Assembly (NCBI RefSeq): GCF_011455495.1
Contig: NZ_CP015029.1
Span: 558,001 to 622,000, forward strand
DNA length: 64,000 nt
Source: Frederiksenia canicola
GTDB lineage: Bacteria > Pseudomonadota > Gammaproteobacteria > Enterobacterales > Pasteurellaceae
Reading direction: 5' to 3'
Positions 30,215 through 41,303 of this stretch are shown in pieces. The position numbers and the translations under genes were made by a program. Below the pieces are notes generated by a model. That model saw nothing but the letters and a program-made list of their open reading frames with translations. It made no database searches and was not told where the DNA came from. How positions within the stretch are numbered: the stretch's first letter is position 1; every line of letters starts with the position of its first letter.

Positions 30215-30405
30215 TGAAAGCTCAAGAACTACGTAACAAAAATGTTGAAGAGCTGAATGCTGAGTTAGTGAACCTTTTAGGTGAGCAATTCAAATTGCGT
30301 ATGCAAGCAGCCACCGGTCAGCTTCAACAAACCCATCAGTTAAAACAAGTGCGTCGTAGCATTGCACAAGTAAAAACTGTATTAACCGAGAAGGCGGGTG
30401 AGTAA
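30214..30405 (+). CDS. rpmC: 50S ribosomal protein L29
   Basis: 63 aa all-helical protein near the tunnel exit beside L23. Contains [22 protein letters not shown]. One-base overlaps with both neighbours. Confidence 0.98.
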
Positions 30406-30662
30406 TGACTGATAAAATTCGTACAGTACAAGGTAAAGTAGTTAGCGACAAAATGGACAAATCATTTGTGATCGCTATCGAACGCACAGTTAAACACCCA
30501 ATCTATGGTAAGTTTATCCGTCGTACTACCAAACTTCACGTACACGATGAAAACAACGAAGCTAAATTAGGCGATGTAGTTGAAGTTAAAGAGTGTCGTC
30601 CACTCTCTAAAACGAAATCTCATACTTTAGTTCGTGTTGTTGAAAAAGCTGTAGTAGCTTAA
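30405..30662 (+). CDS. rpsQ: 30S ribosomal protein S17
   Basis: 85 aa OB-fold primary-assembly protein. Contains [21 protein letters not shown] and [19 protein letters not shown]. Last gene of the S10 operon, followed by a strong terminator. Confidence 0.99.
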   Translation: MTDKIRTVQGKVVSDKMDKSFVIAIERTVKHPIYGKFIRRTTKLHVHDENNEAKLGDVVEVKECRPLSKTKSHTLVRVVEKAVVA

Positions 30663-30680
30663 TCAACACTGGTAAAATGA

Positions 30681-30712
30681 AAAAACCCTAGCTGCATGCT
30701 AGGGTTTTTGTT
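30681..30712 (+). terminator. S10 operon terminator
   Basis: AAAAACCCTAGC (30681-30692), loop TGCAT, GCTAGGGTTTTT (30698-30709), then GTTTT. A perfect 12-bp stem that separates S10 from the spc operon. Confidence 0.93.
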
Positions 30713-30830
30713 TTGCAAAAAATGCTTCAGAATTGACCGCTTGTATCCCTTCCAATCCTATATTGTCAATGCTACAAGCGGGTATTTGCTTCAAAAGTTT
30801 TGCGAATCTTTGAAACTGCTTAAAATTCAG

Positions 30831-30860
30831 TTGATCTTGAGTGTTTAGTTGAGATATAAT
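30831..30860 (+). promoter_or_regulatory. spc operon promoter and short leader
   Basis: TTGATC (30831-30836), 18-bp spacer, TATAAT (30855-30860). The 70-base leader contains CCCGAAAGGG (30894-30903) followed by TGTTTTTTTATTTT, a weak terminator-like hairpin that could attenuate. The 120 bases between the S10 terminator and this promoter hold one uptake signal near 30735. Confidence 0.75.
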
Positions 30861-30920
30861 CCGCAACCTATTTGCATTGGGTAAATAGATTCGTCCCGAA
30901 AGGGTGTTTTTTTATTTTAA

Positions 30921-31304
<384 letters not shown>

Positions 31305-31314
31305 GGAGAATGTA

Positions 31315-31626
31315 ATGGCTGCAAAAATCCGTCAAAACGATGAAGTAATTGTACTTACCGGTAAAGATAAAGGTAAGCGTGGTAAGGTAACTAAAGTGTT
31401 ACCAAACGGTAAGGTCTTTGTTGAAGGCGTAAATATTGTAACTAAACATGAAAAACCAGTTCCAGCTTTAGGTAAAGCGGGTGGTTTAATCAAGAAAGAA
31501 GCTGCAATTGATGCTTCTAATGTTGCAATTTTCAACCCTGAAACTAACAAAGCTGACCGTGTAGGATTTAGATTCGAAGAGGGCAAAAAAGTGCGTTTCT
31601 TCAAATCTAACGAGAAAACAATTTAA
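31315..31626 (+). CDS. rplX: 50S ribosomal protein L24
   Basis: 103 aa. Assembly initiator of the 50S subunit. KOW motif in [30 protein letters not shown] near the N-terminus. Confidence 0.99.
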   Translation: MAAKIRQNDEVIVLTGKDKGKRGKVTKVLPNGKVFVEGVNIVTKHEKPVPALGKAGGLIKKEAAIDASNVAIFNPETNKADRVGFRFEEGKKVRFFKSNEKTI

Positions 31627-31643
31627 TTAACTGGAGTAATGCG

Positions 31644-32183
31644 ATGGCGAAACTGCATGATTACTACAGAGATACAGTAGTTAATGAATTAAAAGCAAAA
31701 TTCAACTACTCATCTGTCATGCAAGTCCCACGAATCGAAAAGATAACCCTGAATATGGGTGTGGGTGAAGCATTGACCGATAAGAAATTGTTAGATAATG
31801 CAGTAGCAGATCTAGCAGCAATTAGCGGTCAGAAACCTTTAATTACAAAAGCTCGCAAATCTGTTGCTGGCTTTAAAATCCGTCAGGGATATCCAATCGG
31901 ATGTAAAGTAACCCTACGTGGCGAACGTATGTGGGAGTTCTTTGAAAGATTGATTACTATCGCTGTTCCACGTACTCGTGACTTCCGCGGTTTAAATGCG
32001 AAGTCTTTCGATGGTCGTGGTAATTACAGTATGGGTGTTCGTGAACAAATCATTTTCCCAGAAATCGACTATGATAAAGTAGATCGTGTTCGTGGTTTAG
32101 ATATTACTATCACCACTTCTGCGAAAACTGATGAAGAAGGTCAAGCTTTATTAGCGGCTTTCAATTTCCCATTCCGTAAATAA
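31644..32183 (+). CDS. rplE: 50S ribosomal protein L5
   Basis: 179 aa. Binds 5S rRNA and contacts P-site tRNA. Contains [18 protein letters not shown] and [26 protein letters not shown]. Confidence 0.99.
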   Translation: MAKLHDYYRDTVVNELKAKFNYSSVMQVPRIEKITLNMGVGEALTDKKLLDNAVADLAAISGQKPLITKARKSVAGFKIRQGYPIGCKVTLRGERMWEFFERLITIAVPRTRDFRGLNAKSFDGRGNYSMGVREQIIFPEIDYDKVDRVRGLDITITTSAKTDEEGQALLAAFNFPFRK

Positions 32184-32194
32184 GGTAGGTTATC

Positions 32195-32500
32195 GTGGCA
32201 AAACAATCAATGATTGCACGTGACGTAAAACGTGCGAAATTAGCTGATAAATTTTACGCGAAGCGTGAAGAATTAAAACGCATCATCTCTGATGTTAATT
32301 CTTCAGACGAAGATCGTTGGGATGCAGTGTTAAAATTACAAACACTTCCACGCGATTCAAGTCCAAGCCGTCAGCGTAACCGTTGCCGTCAAACTGGTCG
32401 TCCACATGGTGTACTTCGTAAGTTTGGCTTAAGCCGTATTAAGGTTCGTGAAGCTGCAATGCGTGGCGAAATTCCAGGCCTTAAGAAAGCTAGCTGGTAA
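32195..32500 (+). CDS. rpsN: 30S ribosomal protein S14 (zinc-free long form)
   Basis: 101 aa, begins GTG at 32195. It is the C-minus type: the region that carries CxxC in zinc forms reads [21 protein letters not shown], so no zinc is needed. Head protein of the 30S subunit. Confidence 0.98.
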   Translation: MAKQSMIARDVKRAKLADKFYAKREELKRIISDVNSSDEDRWDAVLKLQTLPRDSSPSRQRNRCRQTGRPHGVLRKFGLSRIKVREAAMRGEIPGLKKASW

Positions 32501-32536
32501 TAACCTCTTTTAATTTGGAATCATGGGAGTAAATAC

Positions 32537-32929
32537 ATGAGCATGCAAGATCCAATCGCAGATATGCTGACCCGTATTCGTAACGGTCAAGCTGCGAATA
32601 AAGTTGCAATCAGTATGCCTTCATCTAAGTTAAAAGTTGCTATTGCAAATGTTTTAGCTGAAGAAGGTTATGTTGAAAGCTTCAAAGTTGTTGAGGGTGT
32701 AAAACCTGAATTGGAAATCACTTTAAAATATTTCCAAAATAAACCAGTTGTAGAAAGTATCCAACGTGTAAGCCGTCCAGGTCTTCGTATTTATAAACGT
32801 AAAGACGAATTACCAAAAGTAATGGGTGGTTTAGGTATCGCAGTTGTTTCTACATCTAAAGGTGTTATGACCGACCGTGCAGCGCGTCAAGCGGGCTTAG
32901 GCGGCGAAATTATCTGTTACGTAGCATAA
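32537..32929 (+). CDS. rpsH: 30S ribosomal protein S8
   Basis: 130 aa. Central-domain assembly protein; in E. coli S8 represses the spc operon at the L5 region. Contains [16 protein letters not shown] and the C-terminal [25 protein letters not shown]. Confidence 0.99.
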   Translation: MSMQDPIADMLTRIRNGQAANKVAISMPSSKLKVAIANVLAEEGYVESFKVVEGVKPELEITLKYFQNKPVVESIQRVSRPGLRIYKRKDELPKVMGGLGIAVVSTSKGVMTDRAARQAGLGGEIICYVA

Positions 32930-32945
32930 TAGAGGGGTAGGAAGA

Positions 32946-33479
32946 ATGTCTCGTGTTGCAAAAGCACCTGTTAATATTCCTGCCGGTGTTGAAGTAAAAC
33001 TCAACGGTCAGCTATTAACAGTTAAAGGTAAAAATGGCGAGTTATCTCGTGAAATTCATAATGCAGTTGAAGTAAAATACGATGCTAACGCATTAACTTT
33101 CGCACCAAAAGAAGGCGTTGTAAATGCAGATGCTCAAGCAGGTACTGCTCGTGCACTTGTTAATGCTATGGTAATTGGTGTTACTGAAGGCTTTACTAAG
33201 AAATTGCAATTAGTTGGTGTTGGTTACAGAGCTCAAATGAAAGGTAACGTAGTTGCTTTAAGCTTAGGTTTCTCACACCCAGTTGAACACGCGTTGCCAG
33301 CAGGCGTCACTGGTGAATGTCCATCTCAAACAGAAATCATTCTTAAGAGTGCAGACAAACAGTTAATCGGTCAAGTGGCAGCTGATATTCGTGCATACCG
33401 CAAACCTGAGCCTTATAAAGGTAAAGGTGTACGTTATTCTGATGAAGTTGTACGTACTAAAGAAGCGAAGAAAAAGTAA
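32946..33479 (+). CDS. rplF: 50S ribosomal protein L6
   Basis: 177 aa. Near the GTPase-associated centre. Contains [29 protein letters not shown] and the signature [24 protein letters not shown] at the end. Confidence 0.99.
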   Translation: MSRVAKAPVNIPAGVEVKLNGQLLTVKGKNGELSREIHNAVEVKYDANALTFAPKEGVVNADAQAGTARALVNAMVIGVTEGFTKKLQLVGVGYRAQMKGNVVALSLGFSHPVEHALPAGVTGECPSQTEIILKSADKQLIGQVAADIRAYRKPEPYKGKGVRYSDEVVRTKEAKKK

Positions 33480-33493
33480 GGTAAGGTAACACT

Positions 33494-34362
<869 letters not shown>

Positions 34363-34368
34363 TTGAAT

Positions 34369-34548
34369 ATGGCAAAAACTATCAAAGTAACACAAACTCG
34401 TAGCTCTATTGCTCGTTTGCCGAAGCATAAAGCAACGTTAAAAGGCTTAGGTCTTCGTCATATTCGACACACAGTAGAGTTGATTGATACACCTGCAGTA
34501 CGTGGTATGATCAACCAAGTTTCATACATGGTTAAAGTTGAGGAGTAA
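34369..34548 (+). CDS. rpmD: 50S ribosomal protein L30
   Basis: 59 aa. ATG 34369 chosen over a TTG two codons earlier, since [29 protein letters not shown] is the usual beginning. Six bases after rpsE. Confidence 0.98.
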
Positions 34549-34552
34549 TAGA

Positions 34553-34987
34553 ATGCGTTTAAATTCTCTATCCCCAGCTGAAGGTGCTAAACATAGTGCA
34601 AAACGCTTAGGTCGTGGTATTGGTTCTGGTTTAGGTAAAACAGGTGGACGTGGTCATAAAGGTCAAAAATCTCGTACAGGCGGCGGTGTTCGTCGTGGGT
34701 TCGAAGGTGGTCAAATGCCTTTATATCGTCGTTTACCGAAATTTGGTTTTACTTCTCTTAAAGCATTACACGTAGCCGAAGTTCGTTTAAATGAATTAGC
34801 AAAAGTAGATGGCAATGTTATCACTTTAGATGCACTTAAAGCAGCAAACGTAATCACTAAAGATATTTTATCAGTGAAAGTTATCCTTTCCGGTAATATC
34901 GAGAAAGCGGTTACTGTAAAAGGCTTAGGTGTAACTAAAGGTGCAAAAGCTGCTATCGAAGCTGTTGGTGGTTCTGTCGAGGAATAA
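34553..34987 (+). CDS. rplO: 50S ribosomal protein L15
   Basis: 144 aa from ATG 34553 ([41 protein letters not shown]). Late-assembly protein with a long basic Gly-rich extension into the 50S core. Four bases after rpmD. Confidence 0.98.
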   Translation: MRLNSLSPAEGAKHSAKRLGRGIGSGLGKTGGRGHKGQKSRTGGGVRRGFEGGQMPLYRRLPKFGFTSLKALHVAEVRLNELAKVDGNVITLDALKAANVITKDILSVKVILSGNIEKAVTVKGLGVTKGAKAAIEAVGGSVEE

Positions 34988-34990
34988 TAA

Positions 34991-36313
34991 ATGGCTAAAC
35001 AACCAGGATATCAAGGTAATTCTCAAAAAGGAACTGGTGAGTTAAAATCAAGATTATTGTTTGTATTAGGTGCATTAATCGTTTTTCGTATTGGTTCTTT
35101 TATTCCTGTTCCTGGTATTGATGCTTCTGTATTATCCGAGTTAGTTCAGCAACAAAAAGGCACCATTATTGAGATGTTTAATATGTTCTCTGGTGGTGCT
35201 TTAAGCAGAGCGTCAATTTTTGCATTAGGTATTATGCCTTATATCTCTGCATCAATTATTATGCAGTTGCTCACTGCGATTCACCCAGCTTTGATGGATC
35301 TCAAAAAAGAAGGGGAAGCAGGAAGGCGTAAAATTAGCAAATATACTCGCTATGCGACGCTGTTATTAGCAAGTATTCAAGCTGTTGGTATTTCATTTGC
35401 CCTACCGAATATGATTGATGGATTAGTACCTAATCCAAGCGTCTTATTCTATATTACTTCTATTATTAGTTTAGTCACAGGTACAATGTTCTTGATGTGG
35501 TTAGGTGAGCAAATCACTGAACGTGGCATCGGTAATGGTATTTCGTTGATTATCTTTGCTGGAATTGTGGCTGATCTTCCGTCAGTCATTGGGCAAACAA
35601 TTGAGCAGGCTCGTCAAGGGGAAATCTCTTTACCTGTTCTTTTACTAATAGCTGCAATCGCATTTGCAGTAACATATTTTGTTGTCTTTGTGGAACGTGG
35701 ACAAAGAAGAATAGTTGTAAATTATGCAAGCCGTCAGCAAGGAAGAATGATGGCCCCTGCAAGATCATCTCATTTACCATTGAAAGTTAATATGGCAGGT
35801 GTTATTCCTGCAATTTTTGCTTCAAGTATCATTTTGTTCCCTGCGAGTATTACTCAATGGTTTGGTCAGAGCGAAGGTTTTGAATGGTTATTTGATTTAT
35901 CTCAGTTATTACAACCAGGTCAACCGTTGTATATTGTTCTTTTTACAATGGCTGTAATTTTCTTTGCATTCTTCTATACTGGGATGCAATATAACCCACG
36001 TGATACAGCGGATAATTTGAAAAAGTCAGGTGCGTTTGTACCAGGTTATCGACCAGGCGAGCAAACATCGCGTTATATTGATAAAGTAATGACACGTTTA
36101 ACCTTAATCGGTGCGTTATATATTACTTTTGTTTGTTTGGTTCCTTATATCATTACATCCTTATGGAAAGTATCTTTCCAACTTGGTGGTACATCATTAT
36201 TGATTGTAGTGGTAGTAATTATGGATTTCATCGCACAGGTTCAAAGTCATTTAATGTCTTTACAATATGATTCTGTGTTGAAGAAAGCCAATTTGAAAGG
36301 CTTAGGACAGTAG
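34991..36313 (+). CDS. secY: Protein translocase channel subunit SecY
   Basis: 440 aa, ten TM helices forming the Sec channel with SecE/SecG in the inner membrane. Contains [13 protein letters not shown], the ring region, and cytosolic loops [22 protein letters not shown] (loop C4) and [29 protein letters not shown] (loop C5, with the SecA/ribosome-contact Arg). Three bases after rplO, as in the standard spc operon. Confidence 0.99.
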   Translation: MAKQPGYQGNSQKGTGELKSRLLFVLGALIVFRIGSFIPVPGIDASVLSELVQQQKGTIIEMFNMFSGGALSRASIFALGIMPYISASIIMQLLTAIHPALMDLKKEGEAGRRKISKYTRYATLLLASIQAVGISFALPNMIDGLVPNPSVLFYITSIISLVTGTMFLMWLGEQITERGIGNGISLIIFAGIVADLPSVIGQTIEQARQGEISLPVLLLIAAIAFAVTYFVVFVERGQRRIVVNYASRQQGRMMAPARSSHLPLKVNMAGVIPAIFASSIILFPASITQWFGQSEGFEWLFDLSQLLQPGQPLYIVLFTMAVIFFAFFYTGMQYNPRDTADNLKKSGAFVPGYRPGEQTSRYIDKVMTRLTLIGALYITFVCLVPYIITSLWKVSFQLGGTSLLIVVVVIMDFIAQVQSHLMSLQYDSVLKKANLKGLGQ

Positions 36314-36337
36314 TCCTAGATCAAAAAAGGATAAGCA

Positions 36338-36451
36338 ATGAAAGTTCGTGCTTCAGTTAAGAAATTATGTCGTAACTGCAAAATTGTTAAACGTGAAGGT
36401 GTTGTTCGCGTAATTTGCAGCGATGCTAAACACAAACAACGTCAAGGTTAA
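36338..36451 (+). CDS. rpmJ: 50S ribosomal protein L36 (zinc form)
   Basis: 37 aa gene from ATG 36338 to TAA 36451, preceded by AAAAAAGGATAAGCA. Translates to [20 protein letters not shown] and continues with [17 protein letters not shown]. Cys11, Cys14, Cys27 and His32 make the zinc ribbon, so this is the C-plus form repressed under zinc limitation in bacteria that carry a second copy. Confidence 0.98.
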   Translation: MKVRASVKKLCRNCKIVKREGVVRVICSDAKHKQRQG

Positions 36452-36464
36452 TTGACATTCTTTC

Positions 36465-36493
36465 TTGCAAAGAACCGGCTGAGTAGGTATACT
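36465..36493 (+). promoter_or_regulatory. Alpha operon promoter
   Basis: TTGCAA (36465-36470), 17-bp spacer, TATACT (36488-36493), 14 bases after the rpmJ stop. This would give the alpha operon its own transcript starting near 36500 besides read-through from spc. Confidence 0.7.
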
Positions 36494-36499
36494 GCTCAG

Positions 36500-36592
36500 C
36501 TCATTTCGTCCTGATATACTGTTTGAGTATCCTGAAACGGGCTTTTCAAGATCAGTATATCAATAACTTTAGTTAAATAGGAGTGCATAGTG
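36500..36592 (+). promoter_or_regulatory. Alpha operon leader, S4-binding RNA structure
   Basis: Inverted repeat TGATATACTG (36512-36521) and CAGTATATCA (36553-36562) with the nested sequence GAAACGGGCTTTTCAAG, ending at the rpsM GTG start. Position and layout correspond to the pseudoknot bound by ribosomal protein S4 in enterics; S4 is encoded three genes downstream. The rare GTG start also fits translational control. Confidence 0.65.
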
Positions 36593-36946
36593 GCCCGTAT
36601 TGCAGGCATTAACATTCCTGATCAAAAACACACCGTAATTGCACTAACTGCTATTTATGGCATCGGTAAAACTCGTGCAAAAGCAATTTGCGCTGCAACG
36701 GGTATTGCTGAAGATGTGAAGATCAGAGAATTGTCTGAAGAGCAGATTGAAAAACTGCGTGAAGAAGTTGGTAAATTTACTGTCGAAGGTGATTTACGTC
36801 GTGAAGTAACTTTAAGCATCAAGCGTCTTTTAGACCTAGGCTGCTACCGTGGTTTACGTCATCGTCGTAGTTTACCAGTACGTGGTCAACGTACTAAGAC
36901 TAATGCGCGTACTCGCAAGGGTCCACGCAAACCGATCAAAAAATAA
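36590..36946 (+). CDS. rpsM: 30S ribosomal protein S13
   Basis: 118 aa, GTG start at 36590 with AGGAGTGCATA upstream. Head protein contacting P-site tRNA and L5. Contains [21 protein letters not shown] and [28 protein letters not shown]. Confidence 0.99.
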   Translation: MARIAGINIPDQKHTVIALTAIYGIGKTRAKAICAATGIAEDVKIRELSEEQIEKLREEVGKFTVEGDLRREVTLSIKRLLDLGCYRGLRHRRSLPVRGQRTKTNARTRKGPRKPIKK

Positions 36947-36955
36947 TCGGAGTAG

Positions 36956-37354
<399 letters not shown>

Positions 37355-37383
37355 TTTGACGTTAGAATAATTGGAGAAAGAAA

Positions 37384-38004
37384 ATGGCAAGATATTTGGG
37401 TCCAAAGCTCAAGCTAAGCCGTCGTGAAGGTACTGATTTATTCCTTAAATCAGGTGTTCGCGCGATCGAGTCAAAATGTAAAATTGATACAGCACCTGGT
37501 CAACACGGTGCTCGTAAACCTCGCTTATCTGACTACGGTAGTCAGCTTCGTGAGAAACAAAAAGTTCGCCGTATGTATGGTATTTTGGAGCGTCAATTCC
37601 GTAATTACTATAAAGAAGCTAACCGTTTAAAAGGCAATACCGGTGAGAACTTATTAGTATTGTTAGAGGGTCGTTTAGATAACGTCGTTTACCGTATGGG
37701 TTTTGCTGCAACTCGTGCAGAAGCACGTCAGCTTGTTAGCCATAAATCTATTGTTGTAAACGGTCGCGTTGTAAATATCCCTTCTTATCAGGTTTCTGTT
37801 GATGATGTAATCGCAGTACGTGAGAAATCTAAAAAACAAGCACGTATCAAAGCGTCATTAGAGCTAGCGACACAACGTGAAAAACCAACTTGGTTAGAAG
37901 TTGATGCGACAAAAATGGAAGGTGTATTCAAACGTACTCCTGAACGTTCTGATCTATCAGCAGATATTAATGAACATCTGATCGTTGAGCTATACTCTAA
38001 ATAA
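37384..38004 (+). CDS. rpsD: 30S ribosomal protein S4
   Basis: 206 aa. 16S assembly initiator and translational repressor of the alpha operon. Contains [21 protein letters not shown] and the S4 domain [30 protein letters not shown]. Confidence 0.99.
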   Translation: MARYLGPKLKLSRREGTDLFLKSGVRAIESKCKIDTAPGQHGARKPRLSDYGSQLREKQKVRRMYGILERQFRNYYKEANRLKGNTGENLLVLLEGRLDNVVYRMGFAATRAEARQLVSHKSIVVNGRVVNIPSYQVSVDDVIAVREKSKKQARIKASLELATQREKPTWLEVDATKMEGVFKRTPERSDLSADINEHLIVELYSK

Positions 38005-38067
38005 TAATTAAAACATTATTTTATTTATTGTTTAGTTTCATCAGTTCAAAAGCAAAGAGAGGATAAG

Positions 38068-39057
38068 ATGCAGGGTTCTGTGACAGAATTTTTAAAGCCA
38101 CATTTAGTGAATATTGAACAAATCAGTTCAACTCACGCCAAAGTGACCTTAGAGCCGTTAGAGCGTGGTTTCGGCCATACATTAGGTAACGCACTTCGTC
38201 GCATTTTACTTTCGTCTATGCCTGGTTGTGCAGTTACAGAAGTAGAAATTGATGGTGTATTACATGAATACAGCAGCAAAGAAGGCGTACAAGAAGATAT
38301 TCTTGAAGTATTGTTAAACCTTAAAGGTCTAGCGGTAAAAGTTCAAAATAAAGATGATATTATTTTGACGCTCACTAAATCTGGAATTGGCCCTGTAACT
38401 GCAGCCGACATTACACACGATGGTGATGTTGAAATTGTAAATCCTGACCATATTATTTGCCACTTAACCGATAAAAACGCATCAATCAATATGCGTATTC
38501 GTGTTCAGCGTGGTCGTGGTTATGTGCCAGCTTCTGCTCGTGTACATTTACAAGATGATGATCGCCCAATCGGTCGCTTATTAGTGGATGCACGCTTCAG
38601 CCCAGTAGATCGCATTGCTTATAATGTGGAAGCTGCTCGTGTTGAACAGCGTACAGACTTAGATAAGCTAGTTATTGAGATGGAAACCAATGGAACATTA
38701 GATCCAGAGGAAGCAATCCGTCGTGCTGCAACGATTTTAGCTGAACAGTTAGCTGCATTCGTTGATCTGCGTGATGTTCGTCAGCCAGAAGTAAAAGAAG
38801 AAAAACCGGAATTTGATCCAATTCTTCTTCGTCCAGTAGATGACTTAGAGCTGACAGTTCGTTCTGCTAACTGTTTGAAAGCAGAGACAATTCACTATAT
38901 CGGTGATTTAGTCCAACGTACAGAAGTTGAGTTGTTAAAAACACCTAACCTTGGTAAGAAATCGCTTACTGAGATTAAAGATGTTCTCGCTTCTCGTGGT
39001 CTATCACTGGGTATGCGCCTTGAGAATTGGCCTCCAGCAAGCATTGCTGAAGACTAA
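38068..39057 (+). CDS. rpoA: RNA polymerase alpha subunit
   Basis: 329 aa. N-terminal dimer/assembly domain ([26 protein letters not shown]) and C-terminal domain from about 250 with [51 protein letters not shown], which binds UP elements and contacts CRP, relevant to the CRP sites in this window. Confidence 0.99.
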   Translation: MQGSVTEFLKPHLVNIEQISSTHAKVTLEPLERGFGHTLGNALRRILLSSMPGCAVTEVEIDGVLHEYSSKEGVQEDILEVLLNLKGLAVKVQNKDDIILTLTKSGIGPVTAADITHDGDVEIVNPDHIICHLTDKNASINMRIRVQRGRGYVPASARVHLQDDDRPIGRLLVDARFSPVDRIAYNVEAARVEQRTDLDKLVIEMETNGTLDPEEAIRRAATILAEQLAAFVDLRDVRQPEVKEEKPEFDPILLRPVDDLELTVRSANCLKAETIHYIGDLVQRTEVELLKTPNLGKKSLTEIKDVLASRGLSLGMRLENWPPASIAED

Positions 39058-39092
39058 TTTTAGGTATAGATTTTCTAAGAAGGAATAAGGTT

Positions 39093-39482
39093 ATGCGCCA
39101 TCGTAAGAGTGGACGTCAATTAAACCGTAACAGCAGCCATCGTCAAGCGATGTTCCGTAATATGGCAGCAGCGTTAATTGGTCACGAAATTATCAAAACT
39201 ACGTTACCAAAAGCGAAAGAGTTACGTCGTGTAGTTGAGCCGTTAATTACTTTAGCAAAAGTTGATAGCGTTGCTAATCGCCGTTTAGCTTTTGCTCGTA
39301 CTCGCAACGTTGAAACAGTTGCTAAATTATTCAATGAATTAGGTCCACGTTTTGCAAATCGTGCAGGTGGTTACACTCGCATTTTAAAATGTGGTTTCCG
39401 TGCAGGCGATAACGCACCAATGGCATACATTGAGTTAGTTGAACGCCCAGAAGTTGCAGCTGAAGAAGCAGTAGCGGAATAA
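39093..39482 (+). CDS. rplQ: 50S ribosomal protein L17
   Basis: 129 aa. Contains [56 protein letters not shown]. Last gene of the alpha operon; a terminator follows 12 bases after the stop. Confidence 0.99.
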   Translation: MRHRKSGRQLNRNSSHRQAMFRNMAAALIGHEIIKTTLPKAKELRRVVEPLITLAKVDSVANRRLAFARTRNVETVAKLFNELGPRFANRAGGYTRILKCGFRAGDNAPMAYIELVERPEVAAEEAVAE

Positions 39483-39494
39483 TAAAAGACCAAT

Positions 39495-39527
39495 AAAAAA
39501 GCCCGATGTTTATCGGGCTTTTTTTTA
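39495..39527 (+). terminator. Alpha operon terminator
   Basis: AAAAAAGCCCGAT, loop GTTT, ATCGGGCTTTTTTTT. Strong canonical terminator directly after rplQ. Confidence 0.95.
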
Positions 39528-39536
39528 TTGCTAATT

Positions 39537-39622
39537 AAAAACCACCTTTTATGATCTGTGCTGTAATCTGTTGGAAGTTCAATCTAACTTTTGGGATAAA
39601 GATTATGAAAAGGTGGTTTTTT
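39537..39622. repeat. 86-bp inverted-repeat element with 14-bp perfect arms
   Basis: AAAAACCACCTTTT (39537-39550) and AAAAGGTGGTTTTT (39608-39621) are perfect inverted arms; ATGATC and GATTAT next to them extend the pairing imperfectly. The 57-base interior has no ORF. Either strand would read as a hairpin with a T-tail, so it could be a bidirectional terminator, a small RNA, or a MITE-like remnant. Confidence 0.6.
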
Positions 39623-39680
39623 AGGGTATAAATTCGTTTTAGTTTTTTTCTCGATAGCTACGATTTGCAAAAATCAGAAC

Positions 39681-39718
39681 GGAAGTGACCGCTTGTATGA
39701 TAACAAGCGGTCACTTCC
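39681..39718 (-). terminator. Inverted uptake-signal pair, probable ulaF terminator
   Basis: GGAAGTGACCGCTTGT (39681-39696), loop ATGATA, ACAAGCGGTCACTTCC (39703-39718): 16-bp perfect stem. Each uptake core faces outward and has its TTTGCAAA box at the standard distance. It lies 20 bases downstream of ulaF and should end the 12-kb minus-strand unit. Confidence 0.75.
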
Positions 39719-39738
39719 ACTCAATTTTTTGCAAATGC

Positions 39739-40431
39739 TTACTGCCCATAATACGCATTTTTACCGTGTTTGCGTAAGTAATGTTTATCGAGCAGTTCTT
39801 GCTGCATGGCCTGTACATTTGGACGAATGAGTTTGCTACAGAAATTCATATAGGCAACTTCTTCTAGCACCACGGAATTATGTACGGCATTGTGTCCATC
39901 TTTGCCCCATGTGAATGGTCCGTGGGAATGTACCAACACGCCAGGTACCATATTTGGATTGATACCTCGTTTTTGGAAAGTCTCAACAATCACTTTGCCT
40001 GTTTCTAATTCATACTCGCCTGCAATTTCCGCAGGGGTCATTTTACGGGTGCAAGGCACGGAACCGTAGAAATAGTCACCGTGAGTGGTACCTAGTGCAA
40101 GAATGTCTTCACCCGCTTGTGCCCAGCCTACGGCGTGACGAGAGTGGGTATGTACCACGCCGCCAATGCCTGGGAATTGACGGTAGAGTTCCAAATGGGT
40201 TGGCGTATCGGAAGATGGTTTTTTATCACCCCACACACGATTACCTTGTAGATCGACGATCACGATGTCATCAACGGTCATCACATCGTATTCTACGCCA
40301 GAGGGCTTGATCGCTACTAAGCCTGTTTCACGATCAATCTCACTCACATTGCCCCAAGTGAAAGTGACTAAACCGTATTTAGGTAGTTCTAAATTCGCTT
40401 GTAAAACACGTTCTCTTAATTCTTTTAACAT
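39739..40431 (-). CDS. ulaF: L-ribulose-5-phosphate 4-epimerase
   Basis: Converts L-ribulose-5-P to D-xylulose-5-P, the last step of ascorbate and diketogulonate catabolism. 230 aa class II aldolase/AraD family; zinc histidines in [15 protein letters not shown] and the later HGPFTWG, with TWGNVSEID and IKPSGVEYD binding the phosphate. ATG 40431 ([10 protein letters not shown]) overlaps the ulaE stop by 7 bases. Could equally be called SgbE; context favours a shared role for both routes. Confidence 0.93.
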   Translation of the reverse strand: MLKELRERVLQANLELPKYGLVTFTWGNVSEIDRETGLVAIKPSGVEYDVMTVDDIVIVDLQGNRVWGDKKPSSDTPTHLELYRQFPGIGGVVHTHSRHAVGWAQAGEDILALGTTHGDYFYGSVPCTRKMTPAEIAGEYELETGKVIVETFQKRGINPNMVPGVLVHSHGPFTWGKDGHNAVHNSVVLEEVAYMNFCSKLIRPNVQAMQQELLDKHYLRKHGKNAYYGQ

Positions 40432-41285
40432 TGGAAACCCCCTTCTTGCATTTTTTGTTCGATCCAACGGCGAGCGTTGATGATTTCAGCGATTGGCTCT
40501 TTGGCTTTTTCTGTCCACATTTCAATTAAGAATGCACCACGGTAGTTCAGTTCTGCTAAGGTCTTGAAGCAAGCCACAAAATCTACGCAGCCATCACCAA
40601 ATGGCACATCACGGAATTGGCCTTGGCAAGTTTCGGTGACTTTGTAAGTGTCTTTGAGATGAATAGCGGAAATTTTGTCGATGCCGAGCTTGAGTTCTTC
40701 AGCAACGTTGTCATTCCACGCGGAAAGATTTCCCAAATCTGGATAGACGGTAAACCAAGGGGATTTGATGATGTTGTCCCATTTTTTCCAGCGAGAAATG
40801 GAACTCATAAATTTAGTATCCATAATTTCAACTGCAAGGGTAACTTGATTGCTCGCCGCTAATTCAACCGCCCATTCTAAACCTTGTTGAAAACGTTCAA
40901 TGGTACCTTTGTCTTGTTCTTCGTAATAGACATCGTAACCCGCTAATTGAATGGTGCGAATGCCGAGATCAACTGCCAGCTGAATGGCTTTTTCCATAAT
41001 TTCATAAGCTTTTTGGCGAGTGGCTTCATCACGGCTACCAAATGGGAAGCGACGGTGCCCAGAAAGGCACATCGAAGGGATAGTAATGCCGGTATTGACA
41101 ATGGCTTTGACTAAGTTAAGACGTTCTTTTTTACTCCAGTCTAAACGGGCGAGTCGCTCATCAGTCTCATCAATCGAGATCTCTACAAAGTCAAACCCGC
41201 AGGCTTTGGCAATGGAAAGTCTATCTTGCCAACTGATATTTTTCGGAAGGGCTTTTTCATAAATCCCCAGTTTGTGTTTTCTCAC
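40425..41285 (-). CDS. ulaE: L-ribulose-5-phosphate 3-epimerase (L-xylulose-5-P epimerase)
   Basis: Converts L-xylulose-5-P to L-ribulose-5-P. 286 aa xylose-isomerase-like TIM barrel: [45 protein letters not shown], metal residues in [21 protein letters not shown] and HLKDTYKV. Member of the UlaE/SgbU/YiaR group. 18 bases downstream of lyxK. Confidence 0.94.
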   Translation of the reverse strand: MRKHKLGIYEKALPKNISWQDRLSIAKACGFDFVEISIDETDERLARLDWSKKERLNLVKAIVNTGITIPSMCLSGHRRFPFGSRDEATRQKAYEIMEKAIQLAVDLGIRTIQLAGYDVYYEEQDKGTIERFQQGLEWAVELAASNQVTLAVEIMDTKFMSSISRWKKWDNIIKSPWFTVYPDLGNLSAWNDNVAEELKLGIDKISAIHLKDTYKVTETCQGQFRDVPFGDGCVDFVACFKTLAELNYRGAFLIEMWTEKAKEPIAEIINARRWIEQKMQEGGFQC

Positions 41286-41303
41286 AGTATCTCCTCATTA
41301 AAG

